A DNA stretch of 64,000 nt from Virgibacillus proomii. GTDB lineage: Bacteria; Bacillota; Bacilli; Bacillales; Amphibacillaceae. The translations under genes and the position numbers were made by a program. The notes beneath the pieces are model-generated. The model had not been told where the DNA came from, did no database searches, and worked only from the letters and a program-made list of their open reading frames with translations. Shown here in pieces: positions 48,439 to 58,280 of this stretch; position 1 is the stretch's first letter, and every line of letters starts with the position of its first letter. Location: assembly GCF_018916875.1 (NCBI RefSeq), contig NZ_JAHLNO010000019.1, forward strand, positions 248,001 through 312,000, written 5' to 3'.

Positions 48439-50208
48439 GTGGAGAAAACAAATTACACTGTTGCTACATGGATGAATAAAAGCCCAATTACTATTCAGCC
48501 ATCGATGCGGATAAAAGATGCTTTAACTATTCTCTGTCAGTATAAAAAGAATGAGCTTCCCGTTGTAGAAGAAGGACGTGTACATGGAATCTTACGTATT
48601 CATGATGTGATCGCCAGCCTTGATGAGATTTCGGGGGATAATTCCATTACCGCCATGATGAAAAGTGATTATTCAACCGTTTTTGCTGATTATTTAATGG
48701 AGGATATTACTCATCTCCCTGTATATATTGTTGACAGGCAAAGTGGAAAAATGATAGGCGAACTTTCAGAAGTAGAAATGCTAACTTTTCAAAAGCGGAT
48801 CATGCAAGAATTAAATGATAAAAGCGAGACTATTCAATGGTACGAGCTGACATTTGATACTGCATATGAGGGATTAACGGTAGTAAATGAAAAAGGTGTT
48901 ATCCAACTTTTTAATCAAGCATATAGTCGCTATGTTGGTGTACCTAAAGAAGAGGCAGTTGGTCGATTAGCGGAAGAAGTAATTGAAAACACCAGATTAC
49001 CAGTCGTGTTAAAGACAGGAGTTCCTGAACGTAGTCAGGCACATCGTCTTCAGGGTCAAAATTTGGTTGTCCATCGTATTCCTATTTGGAAGGATAATAA
49101 AGTAATCGGTGCAGCAGGAATTCTTGTCTATGAAGGTACTTCAGAAATATATCAAGCGATGAAACGAATGGAAAAATTAGATGGCAAACACATAATAGAC
49201 AGCAAGATTACTTTACCAGATATGGAAGAAAACCAAATCCATTTTGAGGATATTTTAGGGGAAAGTCCTACAATTTCTCAGGCTAAAAAGATTGCCCGAA
49301 AGGCAGCTGACTCTAATGCGACTGTACTTATAACCGGAGAAAGCGGTGTAGGAAAGGAACAATTTGCAAAAGCAATTCATTATGGAGGAATGACAAAAGC
49401 AGGACCATTTATCAGTGTAAATTGTGCAGCTATTCCAGATGGATTGATGGAATCTGAACTATTTGGATATACAAAAGGATCGTTTACAGGAGCTGATAAG
49501 GAGGGCAAGCCGGGAAAATTTGAACTGGCACATAATGGAACTATTTTTCTAGATGAAATTGGTGATATGCCTTTTAATATGCAGGCAAAAATATTGCGGG
49601 TTTTACAAGAAAAGAAAGTAGTGAGAATTGGTGGAAATAAGTCCATATCCGTTAATTTTCGACTGATCAGTGCGACTAATAAAGATTTAAAGCAGCTGGT
49701 ACGTAATGGAGATTTTCGGGAAGATCTATATTATCGGTTATACGTAATCCCCATTCATATCCCGCCACTTCGAGAGCGAAAGGATGACTTGCCTATTTTG
49801 ATTGCTCATAAGCTCGAATCTTTAGTTAAGATTTATGGAGTAAAAGAGAAAACGATAGATCAAAAGCTGTTAAAGCTTATGAGAAATCATCATTGGCCGG
49901 GAAATATTCGCGAACTTATGAACGTGTTGGAACGCTTGTTTGTTTTAACAGATAGTGATCATATCTCTCTGAGGGACATGCCAGAGTTGATGCAAGTTTC
50001 GGCTTATCGGGAGACTGCGGATGTAAAACTAAATCATATACAAAGAAAGAAGCAGCTTATGGATGAGGTATCTAAGGAAGAAGAGGAAATTATTGAGCAA
50101 ACGTTGAGGCAGGTAAACGGAAATAAGTCACAGGCTGCTAAATTGTTAGGTGTCTCTCGATCCACCCTTTACAATAAACTATCGCGGTATAAAAACAAAA
50201 AGGCTTAG
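48439..50208 (+). CDS. sigma-54-dependent activator with CBS and PAS domains
   Basis: 589 aa from GTG 48439 (GGAGGG, 8 bases). Order: two CBS modules (about 1-115), a PAS domain (about 125-230), AAA+ ATPase (about 265-495) with Walker A GESGVGKEQFAK, the sigma-54 contact loop GSFTGA, Walker B IFLDEIGDMP and arginine-finger region FREDLYYRLYVIPIHIPPLR, then a Fis-type HTH NKSQAAKLLGVSRSTLYNKL. The BkdR/RocR class. It lies upstream of two operons with sigma-54 promoters, so it very likely activates valine degradation. CBS domains suggest adenylate or acyl-CoA sensing (inference). Confidence 0.93.
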   Translation: MEKTNYTVATWMNKSPITIQPSMRIKDALTILCQYKKNELPVVEEGRVHGILRIHDVIASLDEISGDNSITAMMKSDYSTVFADYLMEDITHLPVYIVDRQSGKMIGELSEVEMLTFQKRIMQELNDKSETIQWYELTFDTAYEGLTVVNEKGVIQLFNQAYSRYVGVPKEEAVGRLAEEVIENTRLPVVLKTGVPERSQAHRLQGQNLVVHRIPIWKDNKVIGAAGILVYEGTSEIYQAMKRMEKLDGKHIIDSKITLPDMEENQIHFEDILGESPTISQAKKIARKAADSNATVLITGESGVGKEQFAKAIHYGGMTKAGPFISVNCAAIPDGLMESELFGYTKGSFTGADKEGKPGKFELAHNGTIFLDEIGDMPFNMQAKILRVLQEKKVVRIGGNKSISVNFRLISATNKDLKQLVRNGDFREDLYYRLYVIPIHIPPLRERKDDLPILIAHKLESLVKIYGVKEKTIDQKLLKLMRNHHWPGNIRELMNVLERLFVLTDSDHISLRDMPELMQVSAYRETADVKLNHIQRKKQLMDEVSKEEEEIIEQTLRQVNGNKSQAAKLLGVSRSTLYNKLSRYKNKKA

Positions 50209-50265
50209 AAGTAAAGCGAAAATATTTTAAATAGCCGGTATATTAAACAAAATGGAAGTAGCAAA

Positions 50266-50493
50266 ATGAATCCATCAATTGAAAAATCGAATGTGAAACA
50301 TGCAAATCCTACAGCTAAAATCCGTACTTTTTTTTGGAAACAAATAGTAGAAGGTAGATTGAGTGAAGAGTATCAATATAAAAATATTGTCTATTGGTTT
50401 GTGTTTAAAAAGAGGATTAAAAAGACTAAGAAGTTCGAGACGGCGTATTTTCAAGTAGCGCAGTGTATGTTGTTAGAGATATATGAGCACTAG
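50266..50493 (+). CDS. hypothetical protein, 75 aa
   Basis: ATG with a weak GGAAG about 8 bases upstream; basic, no recognised domain (KIRTFFWKQIVEG, YWFVFKKRIKK). It could be a small gene, a fragment or chance. The 50494-50734 stretch after it shows no other gene. Confidence 0.25.
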   Translation: MNPSIEKSNVKHANPTAKIRTFFWKQIVEGRLSEEYQYKNIVYWFVFKKRIKKTKKFETAYFQVAQCMLLEIYEH

Positions 50494-50860
50494 TGAAGCC
50501 TCCTCGAAACACATTCTCACGGCAGGAAAAGGGGATACCCTTTTCCAAGGAACAAAGAAACAAGTCAATAAAGAAAACTTGGCTAGCAGCAAGTAAAGCA
50601 AAGATGATAGCCTAGTTACACTTATACTTAGAACTTAAAAATTTTTAACTACGTTGAATGAACTTCAACGCTTTAAATTTTATACGTTCTAACGTGCGAT
50701 GAAATTCGATGTGTCATTGAACATCATCTATTAGTATAACGAAGAACGGGTTTCTTCCGATATTAAAGTAAGTATTCCCATATAGCATTACATAATTCAC
50801 AGGTTGTTGGAGTCATTGGCGGTGGATTTATAACAGATAAAAAAGTTGAAATATTCGTTC

Positions 50861-51020
50861 TTTATCCCGCATGTAAGGTGCCGTAAGACTCCCACTTCAA
50901 GAGCTTGAGTTGATACAAAAGGTCTAAGTGGGAGAAAACGGCACCTAAATGCCCGATTCGTTCAACTAACATTCAGTAGGAGATGGAAGAAAACTCCTAC
51001 TGAATGAAGTTTCACTTTAT
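50861..51020 (+). repeat. family A element, short form, copy A10
   Basis: 160 bp, lacking the central hairpin. TTTAT at both edges. Deleting the element plus one pentamer gives GTTCTTTATGTAGATGAA (V-L-Y-V-D-E), restoring the acetyltransferase frame exactly. Confidence 0.95.
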
Positions 51021-51151
51021 GTAGATGAAAAATGCCGATATGAAGGAATTGGAAGCAGACTGCTGCGGGCGCTTACTAAACAGTAATCATCATCAGGCGG
51101 CGCAAACGAACAATGGGTCTCAATACAAAAGGGCAATCAGTGGGAATCCAT

Positions 51152-51338
51152 TCCATCTCGAATGTAAGGTGCCTAAGGCTCCCACTTCAAGAGTCATAGA
51201 GAATACGAAGAAGTCTAAGTAAGGTAACGGCACCTAAATTTCCGATTCGTTCAAAGGCCTTCAGGTCATACCCTTATGGTACTAGCATTGAGTAGGGGAT
51301 GAAGGAAAAAGTTCCTACTGAGTGAAGTTTCACTTTAT
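51152..51338 (+). repeat. family A element, copy A11
   Basis: Long form, older than A10: left pentamer decayed to TCCAT, several substitutions (CTCGAATG for CCCGCATG). The right TTTAT is intact. Removing it restores CCATTTTATGAAGCT (P-F-Y-E-A), the GNAT PFYEARGF motif. Confidence 0.9.
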
Positions 51339-51519
51339 GAAGCTAGAGGATTTAAGTATCGGTTCAAGCAAACTACGATAACCGAGACAAATGAAAAACA
51401 GGTATCTTTACGTTATTATCGGCAGATTTCATAATGCGTATCTGAGGCTTTATTCCCTTGTTTTTCTTTGCTAGGAAATGCAAGTTGGTAAAAGGTTTTT
51501 CTTATATTCGATAGGGGAA

Positions 51520-51680
51520 TTTATTCCACATGTAACTGAGTAAGACTTCCCCTCCATGCTACGAGGTGAACCATAGGAGAGAGGGTAAGTGGAAGATCCA
51601 ACTGCAAGTCAAATGCCCGATTCTGTTCATTCTAACAATCGGAGGGGATAAAAAAAATCATAAAGTGAATCGTCAATCAG
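51520..51680 (+). repeat. diverged family A element (subfamily with CCCCTCCATGCTACGAG)
   Basis: Left edge TTTATTCCACATGTAACTGA; interior CCCTCCATGCTACGAG and CAAATGCCCGATTCTGTTCA shared with 59748-59908. The right boundary is uncertain. The stretch 51435-51519 and 51681-51960 holds no gene. Confidence 0.6.
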
Positions 51681-51972
51681 TGGATAATCGCGCCGTAATG
51701 AAAAGAACAGTGCTAAAAACTGATTAGTTAAAGTCACTTGCTACTTCGTAAAATTGTCTATCTTCAATTGACTAATAGTTGTTTAACTGTATGGACAATT
51801 AAACAAATTCTTTCTTGCTTTTAATAGATAGTAATTCCAAATTTCAGAAGTGAAAAAACAGAAAAATATGGATAAATTACCTTTGTCAATTTTCTTTGAG
51901 AATTAAAGGCGACCTTATAAATGGAGTGAACTAGCATGTTCTTTCACATCTATTTTGTGCAATATTAAATAG

Positions 51973-51989
51973 TTGGTATGATTTTTGCA
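51973..51989 (+). promoter_or_regulatory. sigma-54 (-24/-12) promoter
   Basis: TTGGTATGATTTTTGCA: GG at 51975 and GC at 51987, exactly 12 apart, with the TTGCA -12 box. Transcription would start near 52000, leaving a short leader before the GTG at 52018. It is the likely target of the activator at 48.4 kb. Confidence 0.82.
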
Positions 51990-52017
51990 ATGTCATTTGT
52001 ATTAAGGGGGGATAGAT

Positions 52018-53685
52018 GTGGAAAGGTTGGATAAACGTAATAAAAGCTTTATTTTTCCTAGTAAGCAACACTTGTTACAAATTGATTATTCTAATGAATT
52101 TCGTGAGGAAGAACAGCTTATTGCAAAAACGATTGAAAAATTTGTAGAAGAGCAAGTAAATCCCAACTTGGATAAGCTGGAAGCCTATGATTATGAAGTA
52201 GCAAAGGAATTATTCCGATCCACTGGTGATCTTGGACTTTTAGGTGCTGATGTTCCGGAAGCTTATGGTGGATTAGAAATGGGAAAACGAACTGCAGGAC
52301 TTATTGCAGAAAAAATGGGGTACGGAAGTTCATTTAGTGTTTCTTTTAACATTCATACGGGAGTAGGCACATTACCTTTTGTTTATTTTGGAACAGAACA
52401 GCAAAAAAAGCGTTATCTACCGAAGTTGACCACCGGTGAATGGGTAGGTGCTTATGCACTAACGGAGCCGAATGCAGGTTCTGATGCACTTCATGCAAAA
52501 ACGACTGCCAAAAAAACAAACGGCAAATGGGTGTTAAACGGTGAGAAACAATGGATAACAAATGCACATATTGCAAGTGTCTATGTTGTTTTTGCCAATA
52601 CAACAGAAGGGATAACCGCTTTTATTGTGGAAAGGGAACGACCTGGTGTTTCAATAGGGCCAGAAGAAAAGAAACTAGGGATTAAAGGTTCATCGACAGC
52701 AACGCTTATTTTAGAAGATGTTGAACTTACGGAGGAAGACATATTAGGGGAAATTGGAGAAGGTCACCGAATCGCACTAAATATACTTAATTTAGCACGT
52801 CTAAAGCTTGCTTTTGCTAATATTGGAACATCCAAGCAATCTCTTGCCATTGCTGTTCAATATGGGCAGGAGCGCAAACAATTTAATCAGGAGATTGTTA
52901 AATTTGGTATGATTCAAGAAAAACTGGCAAATATGGCTGTAGCAATTTACGGGGCAGAAAGTACTGCTTATTATACTGCCAGCATCTTAGATGGCATTAA
53001 CGTAGAATCGCCATCACAGATTGTTCAAGTACTGGCTAATTATGCGATGGATTGTTCCATTAATAAAGTAAAGGCTTCAGAGACATTGGACTATTGCATT
53101 GATGAGGCTGTTCAAATTCATGGTGGCTACGGTTATATGCAGGAATATGAGGTTGAACGCATATACCGTGATTCTAGAATTAACCGAATTTTTGAGGGAA
53201 CAAATGAAATTAACCGTCTAACAATTACAAAATCATTTTTAAAACAATATGTAAAAGCACCTGATCTAATGGAACAATCAGAAAAGATTGATAACGTATT
53301 TATTCGCTATTCACATCAGCTATTGAACTCCATTATGAATGCGCTTACGAAACGATTTGATTTAACAGAACTAAATCAATTTTATTTACATGGGCTTGCC
53401 AATATCCTTGAAGAGCTTTATGTCATGAAAGCTGGAGAGATTGCCGTAAATGCAGATAAGCAGCCATTAACCGTTAAGTTATTTAATGTTTTATCTGAAG
53501 AAGGCTATATGCGAATAGAAAATCAAGCGATTGTTTTGCTTTCATCGATTTATGGGTTAGAGAATAGCTCCAAGCAAGAGATAATTCAAGAGATTCGCTC
53601 TTTACCGGTGATGTATTCCAATTTATTTGAAAAAAAGCAGGAAATAGCGACTGAAATCATAACGAAAGATGGTTATTTTCAATGA
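52018..53685 (+). CDS. acyl-CoA dehydrogenase with C-terminal extension (isobutyryl-CoA dehydrogenase candidate)
   Basis: 555 aa, GTG start after GGGGGG. Core acyl-CoA dehydrogenase to about residue 415: YALTEPNAGSDALHAKTTA, QWITNAHIASVYVVFA, QIHGGYGYMQEYEVERIYRD and catalytic Glu in RIFEGTNEINRL. An additional helical domain of about 140 residues follows, as in the FadE-like long subfamily. First gene of an operon with 3-hydroxyisobutyrate and methylmalonate-semialdehyde dehydrogenases, so the branched substrate isobutyryl-CoA is likely. The 3' end lies four bases past the frame of the next gene's upstream codons. Confidence 0.88.
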   Translation: MERLDKRNKSFIFPSKQHLLQIDYSNEFREEEQLIAKTIEKFVEEQVNPNLDKLEAYDYEVAKELFRSTGDLGLLGADVPEAYGGLEMGKRTAGLIAEKMGYGSSFSVSFNIHTGVGTLPFVYFGTEQQKKRYLPKLTTGEWVGAYALTEPNAGSDALHAKTTAKKTNGKWVLNGEKQWITNAHIASVYVVFANTTEGITAFIVERERPGVSIGPEEKKLGIKGSSTATLILEDVELTEEDILGEIGEGHRIALNILNLARLKLAFANIGTSKQSLAIAVQYGQERKQFNQEIVKFGMIQEKLANMAVAIYGAESTAYYTASILDGINVESPSQIVQVLANYAMDCSINKVKASETLDYCIDEAVQIHGGYGYMQEYEVERIYRDSRINRIFEGTNEINRLTITKSFLKQYVKAPDLMEQSEKIDNVFIRYSHQLLNSIMNALTKRFDLTELNQFYLHGLANILEELYVMKAGEIAVNADKQPLTVKLFNVLSEEGYMRIENQAIVLLSSIYGLENSSKQEIIQEIRSLPVMYSNLFEKKQEIATEIITKDGYFQ

Positions 53686-53699
53686 TATGGGGGGATAAA

Positions 53700-54596
53700 A
53701 TGGCGAAAATAGGCTTTATAGGTTTAGGAAATATGGGGCTTCCAATGGCAACTGGTCTTTTGAAAGAAGGATATGGTGTTATTGGTTATGACATAAGTGA
53801 GTCGACACTTGTTGCTTTTAAAAAGCAAGGAGGAGAGATTTCAACATCGATTGCAAATGTGATTGCAGCAAGTGATGTGATTATGACTAGTTTACCATCT
53901 GTGAAAGCTGTAGAAGACGTATATTTAGGAGAAGATGGGCTCATTGAAAATGGCGATCATACTAAAATTTTTATTGATACGAGTACTGTTTCTCCTGAGC
54001 TGAATCAAAAGCTGGAAGAGGCTTGTCATAAACAGGCGATACCTTTTATAGCTGCGCCAGTAAGCGGTGGTGTGATTGGCGCAGAAAAGCAGACGCTGAC
54101 CGTTATGGTTGGAGGAAAACGAGAGGTTTACGAGCAAGCATTACCTATCTTTAAGATAATTGGGGAAAATATCTTTCACGTAAATGAACAAATTGATAGT
54201 GGAACAACCGTGAAAATAATCAATAACTTATTAATTGGATTTTATACAGCAGGGGTTAGTGAGGCGCTTCATATTGCGAATAAGAAAAACATAGATTTAG
54301 ATGACCTTTTTTCCATGCTCAATGTGAGCTATGGTCAAAGCCGTATTTACGAACGTAATTACAAAACATTTATCGCCAACAATGATTATAAACCAGGTTT
54401 TTCCTTAAAGCTCCTGCGGAAAGATTTAGAATTTGCAATGGATGTTGCTGAAAAAAATCAGCTAGATTTACCAATTAGCCAGAAATTACTTTCCCTATAT
54501 AAAGAAGTAGAAAAAGAAGGATTTGGCGATAAAGATATGGCGGTACTTTATGAACGCGTACAAAAACAATCAGAATTGAAGGAGGCTTCTAAATGA
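53700..54596 (+). CDS. 3-hydroxyisobutyrate dehydrogenase family
   Basis: 298 aa from ATG 53700 (GGGGGG 5 bases before). NAD-dependent beta-hydroxyacid dehydrogenase. [20 protein letters not shown] is the family signature; [30 protein letters not shown]; and catalytic Lys in [11 protein letters not shown]. Oxidises 3-hydroxyisobutyrate to methylmalonate semialdehyde, which the next gene uses. Stop overlaps the next start (ATGA). Confidence 0.9.
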   Translation: MAKIGFIGLGNMGLPMATGLLKEGYGVIGYDISESTLVAFKKQGGEISTSIANVIAASDVIMTSLPSVKAVEDVYLGEDGLIENGDHTKIFIDTSTVSPELNQKLEEACHKQAIPFIAAPVSGGVIGAEKQTLTVMVGGKREVYEQALPIFKIIGENIFHVNEQIDSGTTVKIINNLLIGFYTAGVSEALHIANKKNIDLDDLFSMLNVSYGQSRIYERNYKTFIANNDYKPGFSLKLLRKDLEFAMDVAEKNQLDLPISQKLLSLYKEVEKEGFGDKDMAVLYERVQKQSELKEASK

Positions 54597-56053
54597 TATC
54601 TCAAGAAGTAAAAAGGGTGAAAAACTTTATTGGTAATAAGTGGGTGGAATCAACTGGAACGGAAACATTAGATGTTCCAAATCCAGCGACTGGGGAAGTC
54701 ATTGCACAGATAGTGTTATCCGAAAAAGAAGATGTTGATCAAGCAGTAGCTGCAGCAAAATCTGCATTTTCAGAGTGGGCAGCTGTTCCGGTTCCTAATC
54801 GGACGCGTTTGTTGTTTACGTATCTTCAGTTACTCAACCAACATCGAGAAGAATTAGCAAAAATTATTACACTTGAAAATGGTAAATCATTACGAGATGC
54901 TGATGGAGAGGTTCAACGTGGGATTGAAGTGGTAGAACTAGCAACTTCGACGCCAAACTTAATGATAGGGGATGCCTTGCCAAGCATCGCCAGTGGAATT
55001 GATGGTTCGATTTGGCGCTATCCACTAGGTGTCGTTGCTGGGATCACCCCATTTAATTTTCCAATGATGGTTCCATTGTGGATGTTCCCATTAGCGATTG
55101 CTTGTGGTAATACATTTGTGTTAAAAACATCAGAACGAACTCCAGTATTAGCAGAACGATTAGTTGAATTGTTCTATCAATCTGGATTTCCAGATGGGGT
55201 GCTTAATCTGGTTCATGGTGGAAAAGAAGTAGTTAATCGGATGTTAGAACATCCGGATATAGAAGCTATTTCATTTGTCGGATCAGAACCTGTTGCAAAG
55301 CATGTATATCAAACGGGTACGGCACATGGCAAGCGTGTTCAGGCACTTGCAGGGGCCAAAAACCATGCTATTGTTATGGATGATTGCAACATAGAAAAAA
55401 CGGTACAAGGTGTAATCGGTGCTGCCTTCGGAAGTAGTGGTGAGCGTTGTATGGCTTGTTCCGTTGTAGCAGTTGTAGATGAAATAGCTGATGAATTTAT
55501 TGGTTTGTTGACAGAAGAAACAAAACAATTAAAAGTTGGCGATGGAATGGATGAGACGGCATTTGTTGGTCCACTTATTCGTAAGTCACATAAAGAAAGA
55601 GTAATCAGCTACATTGATAAAGGAGTAGAAGAGGGAGCGGAGTTATTAGTTGATGGTCGTTATATTGAAGACGAAGTGGTGGATGGATATTATGTAGGTG
55701 CAACGATCTTTGATCATGTAACCCCGAATATGAAGATTTGGCAGGATGAAATTTTTGCTCCTGTGTTGAGTATTGTACGTATTAAAGATTTAGAAGCAGG
55801 AATTGCATTAACAAATCGGTCAAAGTTTGCAAATGGTGCGGTTATTTACACGTCAAGCGGTCGTCACGCACAAACATTCCGTGAACAGATCGATGCAGGA
55901 ATGATAGGTGTAAACGTTAATGTCCCTGCGCCAATGGCATTTTTTTCATTTGCCGGGAATAAGGCTTCGTTTTACGGTGATTTAGGTACGAATGGAAAAG
56001 ATGGTGTGCAATTTTATACGAGAAAAAAGGTAGTAACCGAACGCTGGTTCTAA
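54593..56053 (+). CDS. mmsA: methylmalonate-semialdehyde dehydrogenase (CoA-acylating)
   Basis: 486 aa, AAGGAGG site. Converts methylmalonate semialdehyde, CoA and NAD to propionyl-CoA and CO2. Catalytic Cys in [13 protein letters not shown]; the family-typical [14 protein letters not shown] replaces the general-base Glu motif of ordinary aldehyde dehydrogenases, marking CoA-dependent chemistry; [20 protein letters not shown]. Final gene of the operon, followed by a strong terminator. Confidence 0.93.
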   Translation: MISQEVKRVKNFIGNKWVESTGTETLDVPNPATGEVIAQIVLSEKEDVDQAVAAAKSAFSEWAAVPVPNRTRLLFTYLQLLNQHREELAKIITLENGKSLRDADGEVQRGIEVVELATSTPNLMIGDALPSIASGIDGSIWRYPLGVVAGITPFNFPMMVPLWMFPLAIACGNTFVLKTSERTPVLAERLVELFYQSGFPDGVLNLVHGGKEVVNRMLEHPDIEAISFVGSEPVAKHVYQTGTAHGKRVQALAGAKNHAIVMDDCNIEKTVQGVIGAAFGSSGERCMACSVVAVVDEIADEFIGLLTEETKQLKVGDGMDETAFVGPLIRKSHKERVISYIDKGVEEGAELLVDGRYIEDEVVDGYYVGATIFDHVTPNMKIWQDEIFAPVLSIVRIKDLEAGIALTNRSKFANGAVIYTSSGRHAQTFREQIDAGMIGVNVNVPAPMAFFSFAGNKASFYGDLGTNGKDGVQFYTRKKVVTERWF

Positions 56054-56094
56054 AAAAAAAGAAATCGTCCTAGCTAGGGCGATTTCTTTTTTTA
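56052..56094. terminator. terminator of the ACAD-HIBADH-mmsA operon
   Basis: GAAATCGTCCTAGC / GCTAGGGCGATTTC stem (56061-56086, overlapping loop) with A-run before and T-run after. It can serve both convergent operons. Confidence 0.85.
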
Positions 56095-56105
56095 CAACGT
56101 TCATT

Positions 56106-56378
56106 TTAGAAAAGCTTGGCTTGTCGCCAAGTCTTTAGTGAAAGCTGTAGTTTTTCTTATACTATAAAGTGAAACTTCATTCAGTAGGAGTTGTCTTCCA
56201 TCTCCTACTGAATGTTAGTACCACAAGGGTATGACCTAAAGGCCCTTGAACCAATCGGGCATTTAGGTGCCGTTTTCTCCTACTTTGACCCTTTGTATCA
56301 ACTAAAGGCTCTTGAAGTGAGAATCTTACGGCACCTTACATGCGGGATAAACCCTAAAATTTTATACTTTCCTATAGT
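56106..56378 (-). repeat. family B copy B6, interrupted by family A copy A12
   Basis: Minus-orientation B: right part TTAGAAAAGCTTGGCTTGTC ... TTCTTATACT at 56106-56163, then A12, then the left part CCCTAAAATTTTATACTTTC and CTATAGT to 56378. Without A12 the two parts join through one ATAAA to give an intact B element. Confidence 0.9.
56164..56351 (-). repeat. family A element, copy A12, nested in B6
   Basis: Full-length minus-orientation A with ATAAA at 56164-56168 and 56347-56351. It shows that B was in place before A inserted, and that A used the GGGTTTATAGT word of B as its target. Confidence 0.95.
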
Positions 56379-57415
56379 ATAAAAAAGGATTCAATAAGTG
56401 AATCTGGAACGTCAGCCAATTGCTGATACTTGTAAACTGGCTGTTTATCTTTATCAATGACTACTGATCGAACTCCTTCATAAAAGTCATCCGACTTTAA
56501 AAAGTTGCGGGCAATAATGAAGTCGGTATCCAGGCATGCCCTAAATGATTTATTTTTGCCTTTAATTAGCTGGGCTAATGTTACTTTTAAGGAAACAGGT
56601 GATTTTTCCAATATTGTTTCTTTTGTTTTTTGAGCAAATTCACTAGGGTCGGAAGCAAGAGATTCAATAATTTGCTCAACCGTTTCATGGGAAAAATGCT
56701 TATCGATTAGTGCCTGATTAACTTGTAAAATTCCATTATCATCATGTTTGCTTGTATATTTCTTTAGTAATTCGTCAAGTTTTTGATGAACGTTTGACTC
56801 TTCCGTCCAATTCATGTTTTTGAGTTCAGCCTGAAATGGTTCAAATTGACTGCTCTTCATATAAATATCTGCTGCCTTTGCGTATAGAACATCGCTAGCG
56901 GTTATAATGCTCGATGTAAGTGCTAAATAACGTCCAGTGAAACCAGGAGCCTGATTTAGGAAATAAGCTGCTCCGACATCGGGAAAAAAACCGATATTCA
57001 TTTCCGGCATTGCCCATTTTGTCCTTTCGGTGACGATGCGATGACTAGCACCATAGGATAGACCTACACCTCCACCCATTACAATACCGTCTAAATAGGC
57101 AATAATTGGCTTTGAAAAGTTTGCTACAAACGCGTCAGTATCATATTCTTCTTTAAAAAATTCCATCGCTTTGTTAAATGCCCCTGGATTTTCTTTTGCT
57201 TGATATAATGTTTTTATATCGCCTCCAGCACAGAATCCCTTTGGTCCTTCTCCTTTTAGAATAATAACGGATACAGAAGGATCTTGTTCCCATTCCTTTA
57301 GTTTACTATGGATAGGGGAAAGCATGTCATAGGTCAATGAATTAATAGCTTTTGGTCTGTTTAACGTAATGGTAGCTATACCTTGGTCATGAACTGAAAA
57401 TAATACGTTTGTCAT
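56372..57415 (-). CDS. 3-hydroxyisobutyryl-CoA hydrolase
   Basis: 347 aa. Crotonase-fold hydrolase releasing 3-hydroxyisobutyrate from its CoA ester (valine pathway). Oxyanion region GEGPKGFCAGGDIKTLYQ and MGGGVGLSYGASHRIVTERT, with Glu in MPEMNIGFFPDVGAAYFL and Asp nearby, as in HIBCH. About 347 residues, longer than hydratases, fits HIBCH. The last codons and the TAG (56372-56374) lie in the edge of repeat B6, so the native C-terminus may have been replaced. Confidence 0.9.
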   Translation of the reverse strand: MTNVLFSVHDQGIATITLNRPKAINSLTYDMLSPIHSKLKEWEQDPSVSVIILKGEGPKGFCAGGDIKTLYQAKENPGAFNKAMEFFKEEYDTDAFVANFSKPIIAYLDGIVMGGGVGLSYGASHRIVTERTKWAMPEMNIGFFPDVGAAYFLNQAPGFTGRYLALTSSIITASDVLYAKAADIYMKSSQFEPFQAELKNMNWTEESNVHQKLDELLKKYTSKHDDNGILQVNQALIDKHFSHETVEQIIESLASDPSEFAQKTKETILEKSPVSLKVTLAQLIKGKNKSFRACLDTDFIIARNFLKSDDFYEGVRSVVIDKDKQPVYKYQQLADVPDSLIESFFIL

Positions 57416-57434
57416 TAATATGCCCTCCTATGTA

Positions 57435-58220
57435 CTATTTATGGCGAAATTGGGGCTTGCGTTTTTCTACAAAAGCTTGCACTCCTTCTTTTGCATCAGC
57501 CGTTAAAAATAACTCGCCAAATATTTCATTTTCTCTTTTTAATCCATCAGAAACAGATTGATAGTATCCTTGAACAACACTTTCCACGGCACGGGTAATA
57601 CTTTGCATGCTATTCTCTTCAATAAATGAGCTGGCAATGGTAATAGCTGTAGACATAAGCTCATCAGCAGAAACGGTTAACTGAACGATGCCAAGTTCAT
57701 ATGCCTTTTGACTGTCAATATGTTTACCTGTGAGGATTAATTCTAATGCTGTAGCAATACTAGTCATACGGGATAAGCGCTGTGTGCCACCAAACGAAGG
57801 GACAAGTCCGAGTTTAACTTCTGGAAGACCGAGTGTAGCCTTGTCGGAAGCGATTCGATAATGACACCCCATTACAACTTCCAACCCGCCACCTAATGCC
57901 GGTCCGTTAATGGCGGCTATGACCGGTTTTGTCATTGCTTCTAATTCATTGCATAAATCTTGTCCCGCTTTAGACATTTCAATTCCTTTATTATAATCAC
58001 CCATGGCAGGAACAAATTCCTTAATATTTGCTCCTGCAGCAAAAAACCTTCCTGCACCGGTTAGGATAATAGCATGTACTTCTAAGTTATCTTGTAATTG
58101 TTTGAGTACTTCTCTCATTTCTGTAATCATTGCTGAAGATAATGCATTCGCTGGTGGGGCATCCATTGTTAATATAGCTATGTTTTTTTTGTAAGTGAGC
58201 GTGAGATGATTCAACTCCAT
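57435..58220 (-). CDS. enoyl-CoA hydratase (methacrylyl-CoA hydratase candidate)
   Basis: 261 aa from ATG 58220 (AAGGAGGAG site); the frame extends upstream to 58280 across the promoter and is not used. Crotonase motifs GAGRFFAAGANIKEFV and GPALGGGLEVVMGCHYRIAS, catalytic Glu pair in LGLPEVKLGLVPSFGGTQRL. First gene of a two-gene operon with the hydrolase, 19 bases apart. It should hydrate methacrylyl-CoA made by the dehydrogenase at 52 kb. Confidence 0.9.
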   Translation of the reverse strand: MELNHLTLTYKKNIAILTMDAPPANALSSAMITEMREVLKQLQDNLEVHAIILTGAGRFFAAGANIKEFVPAMGDYNKGIEMSKAGQDLCNELEAMTKPVIAAINGPALGGGLEVVMGCHYRIASDKATLGLPEVKLGLVPSFGGTQRLSRMTSIATALELILTGKHIDSQKAYELGIVQLTVSADELMSTAITIASSFIEENSMQSITRAVESVVQGYYQSVSDGLKRENEIFGELFLTADAKEGVQAFVEKRKPQFRHK

Positions 58221-58263
58221 AAGACACTCCTCCTTGATGTTTGTAGTTAGTCTACTCTCTTGA

Positions 58264-58280
58264 TGCAAATACGATGCCAA
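58264..58280 (-). promoter_or_regulatory. sigma-54 (-24/-12) promoter
   Basis: Minus strand TTGGCATCGTATTTGCA: GG and GC 12 bases apart, near-perfect consensus (TTGGCA and TTTGCA). It lies about 45 bases upstream of the hydratase start. Together with the site at 51973 it places both valine operons under sigma-54. Confidence 0.87.

Larger units (their letters stand above)
50735..51434 (+). pseudogene. GNAT acetyltransferase split by two family A insertions
   Basis: Readable host segments are VVGVIGGGFITDKKVEIFVL, then (after A10) VDEKCRYEGIGSRLLRALTK with the acetyl-CoA loop, and (after A11) EARGFKYRFKQTTITETNEK and the stop at 51432-51434. These are consecutive GNAT motifs: beta4/5, Q/RxxGxG/A-like YEGIGSRL, and the KGNQ...PFYEARGF C-terminal strand. 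Besides both insertions there is a TAA after RALTKQ and frame damage upstream of 50790. The N-terminus is uncertain. Confidence 0.88.
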
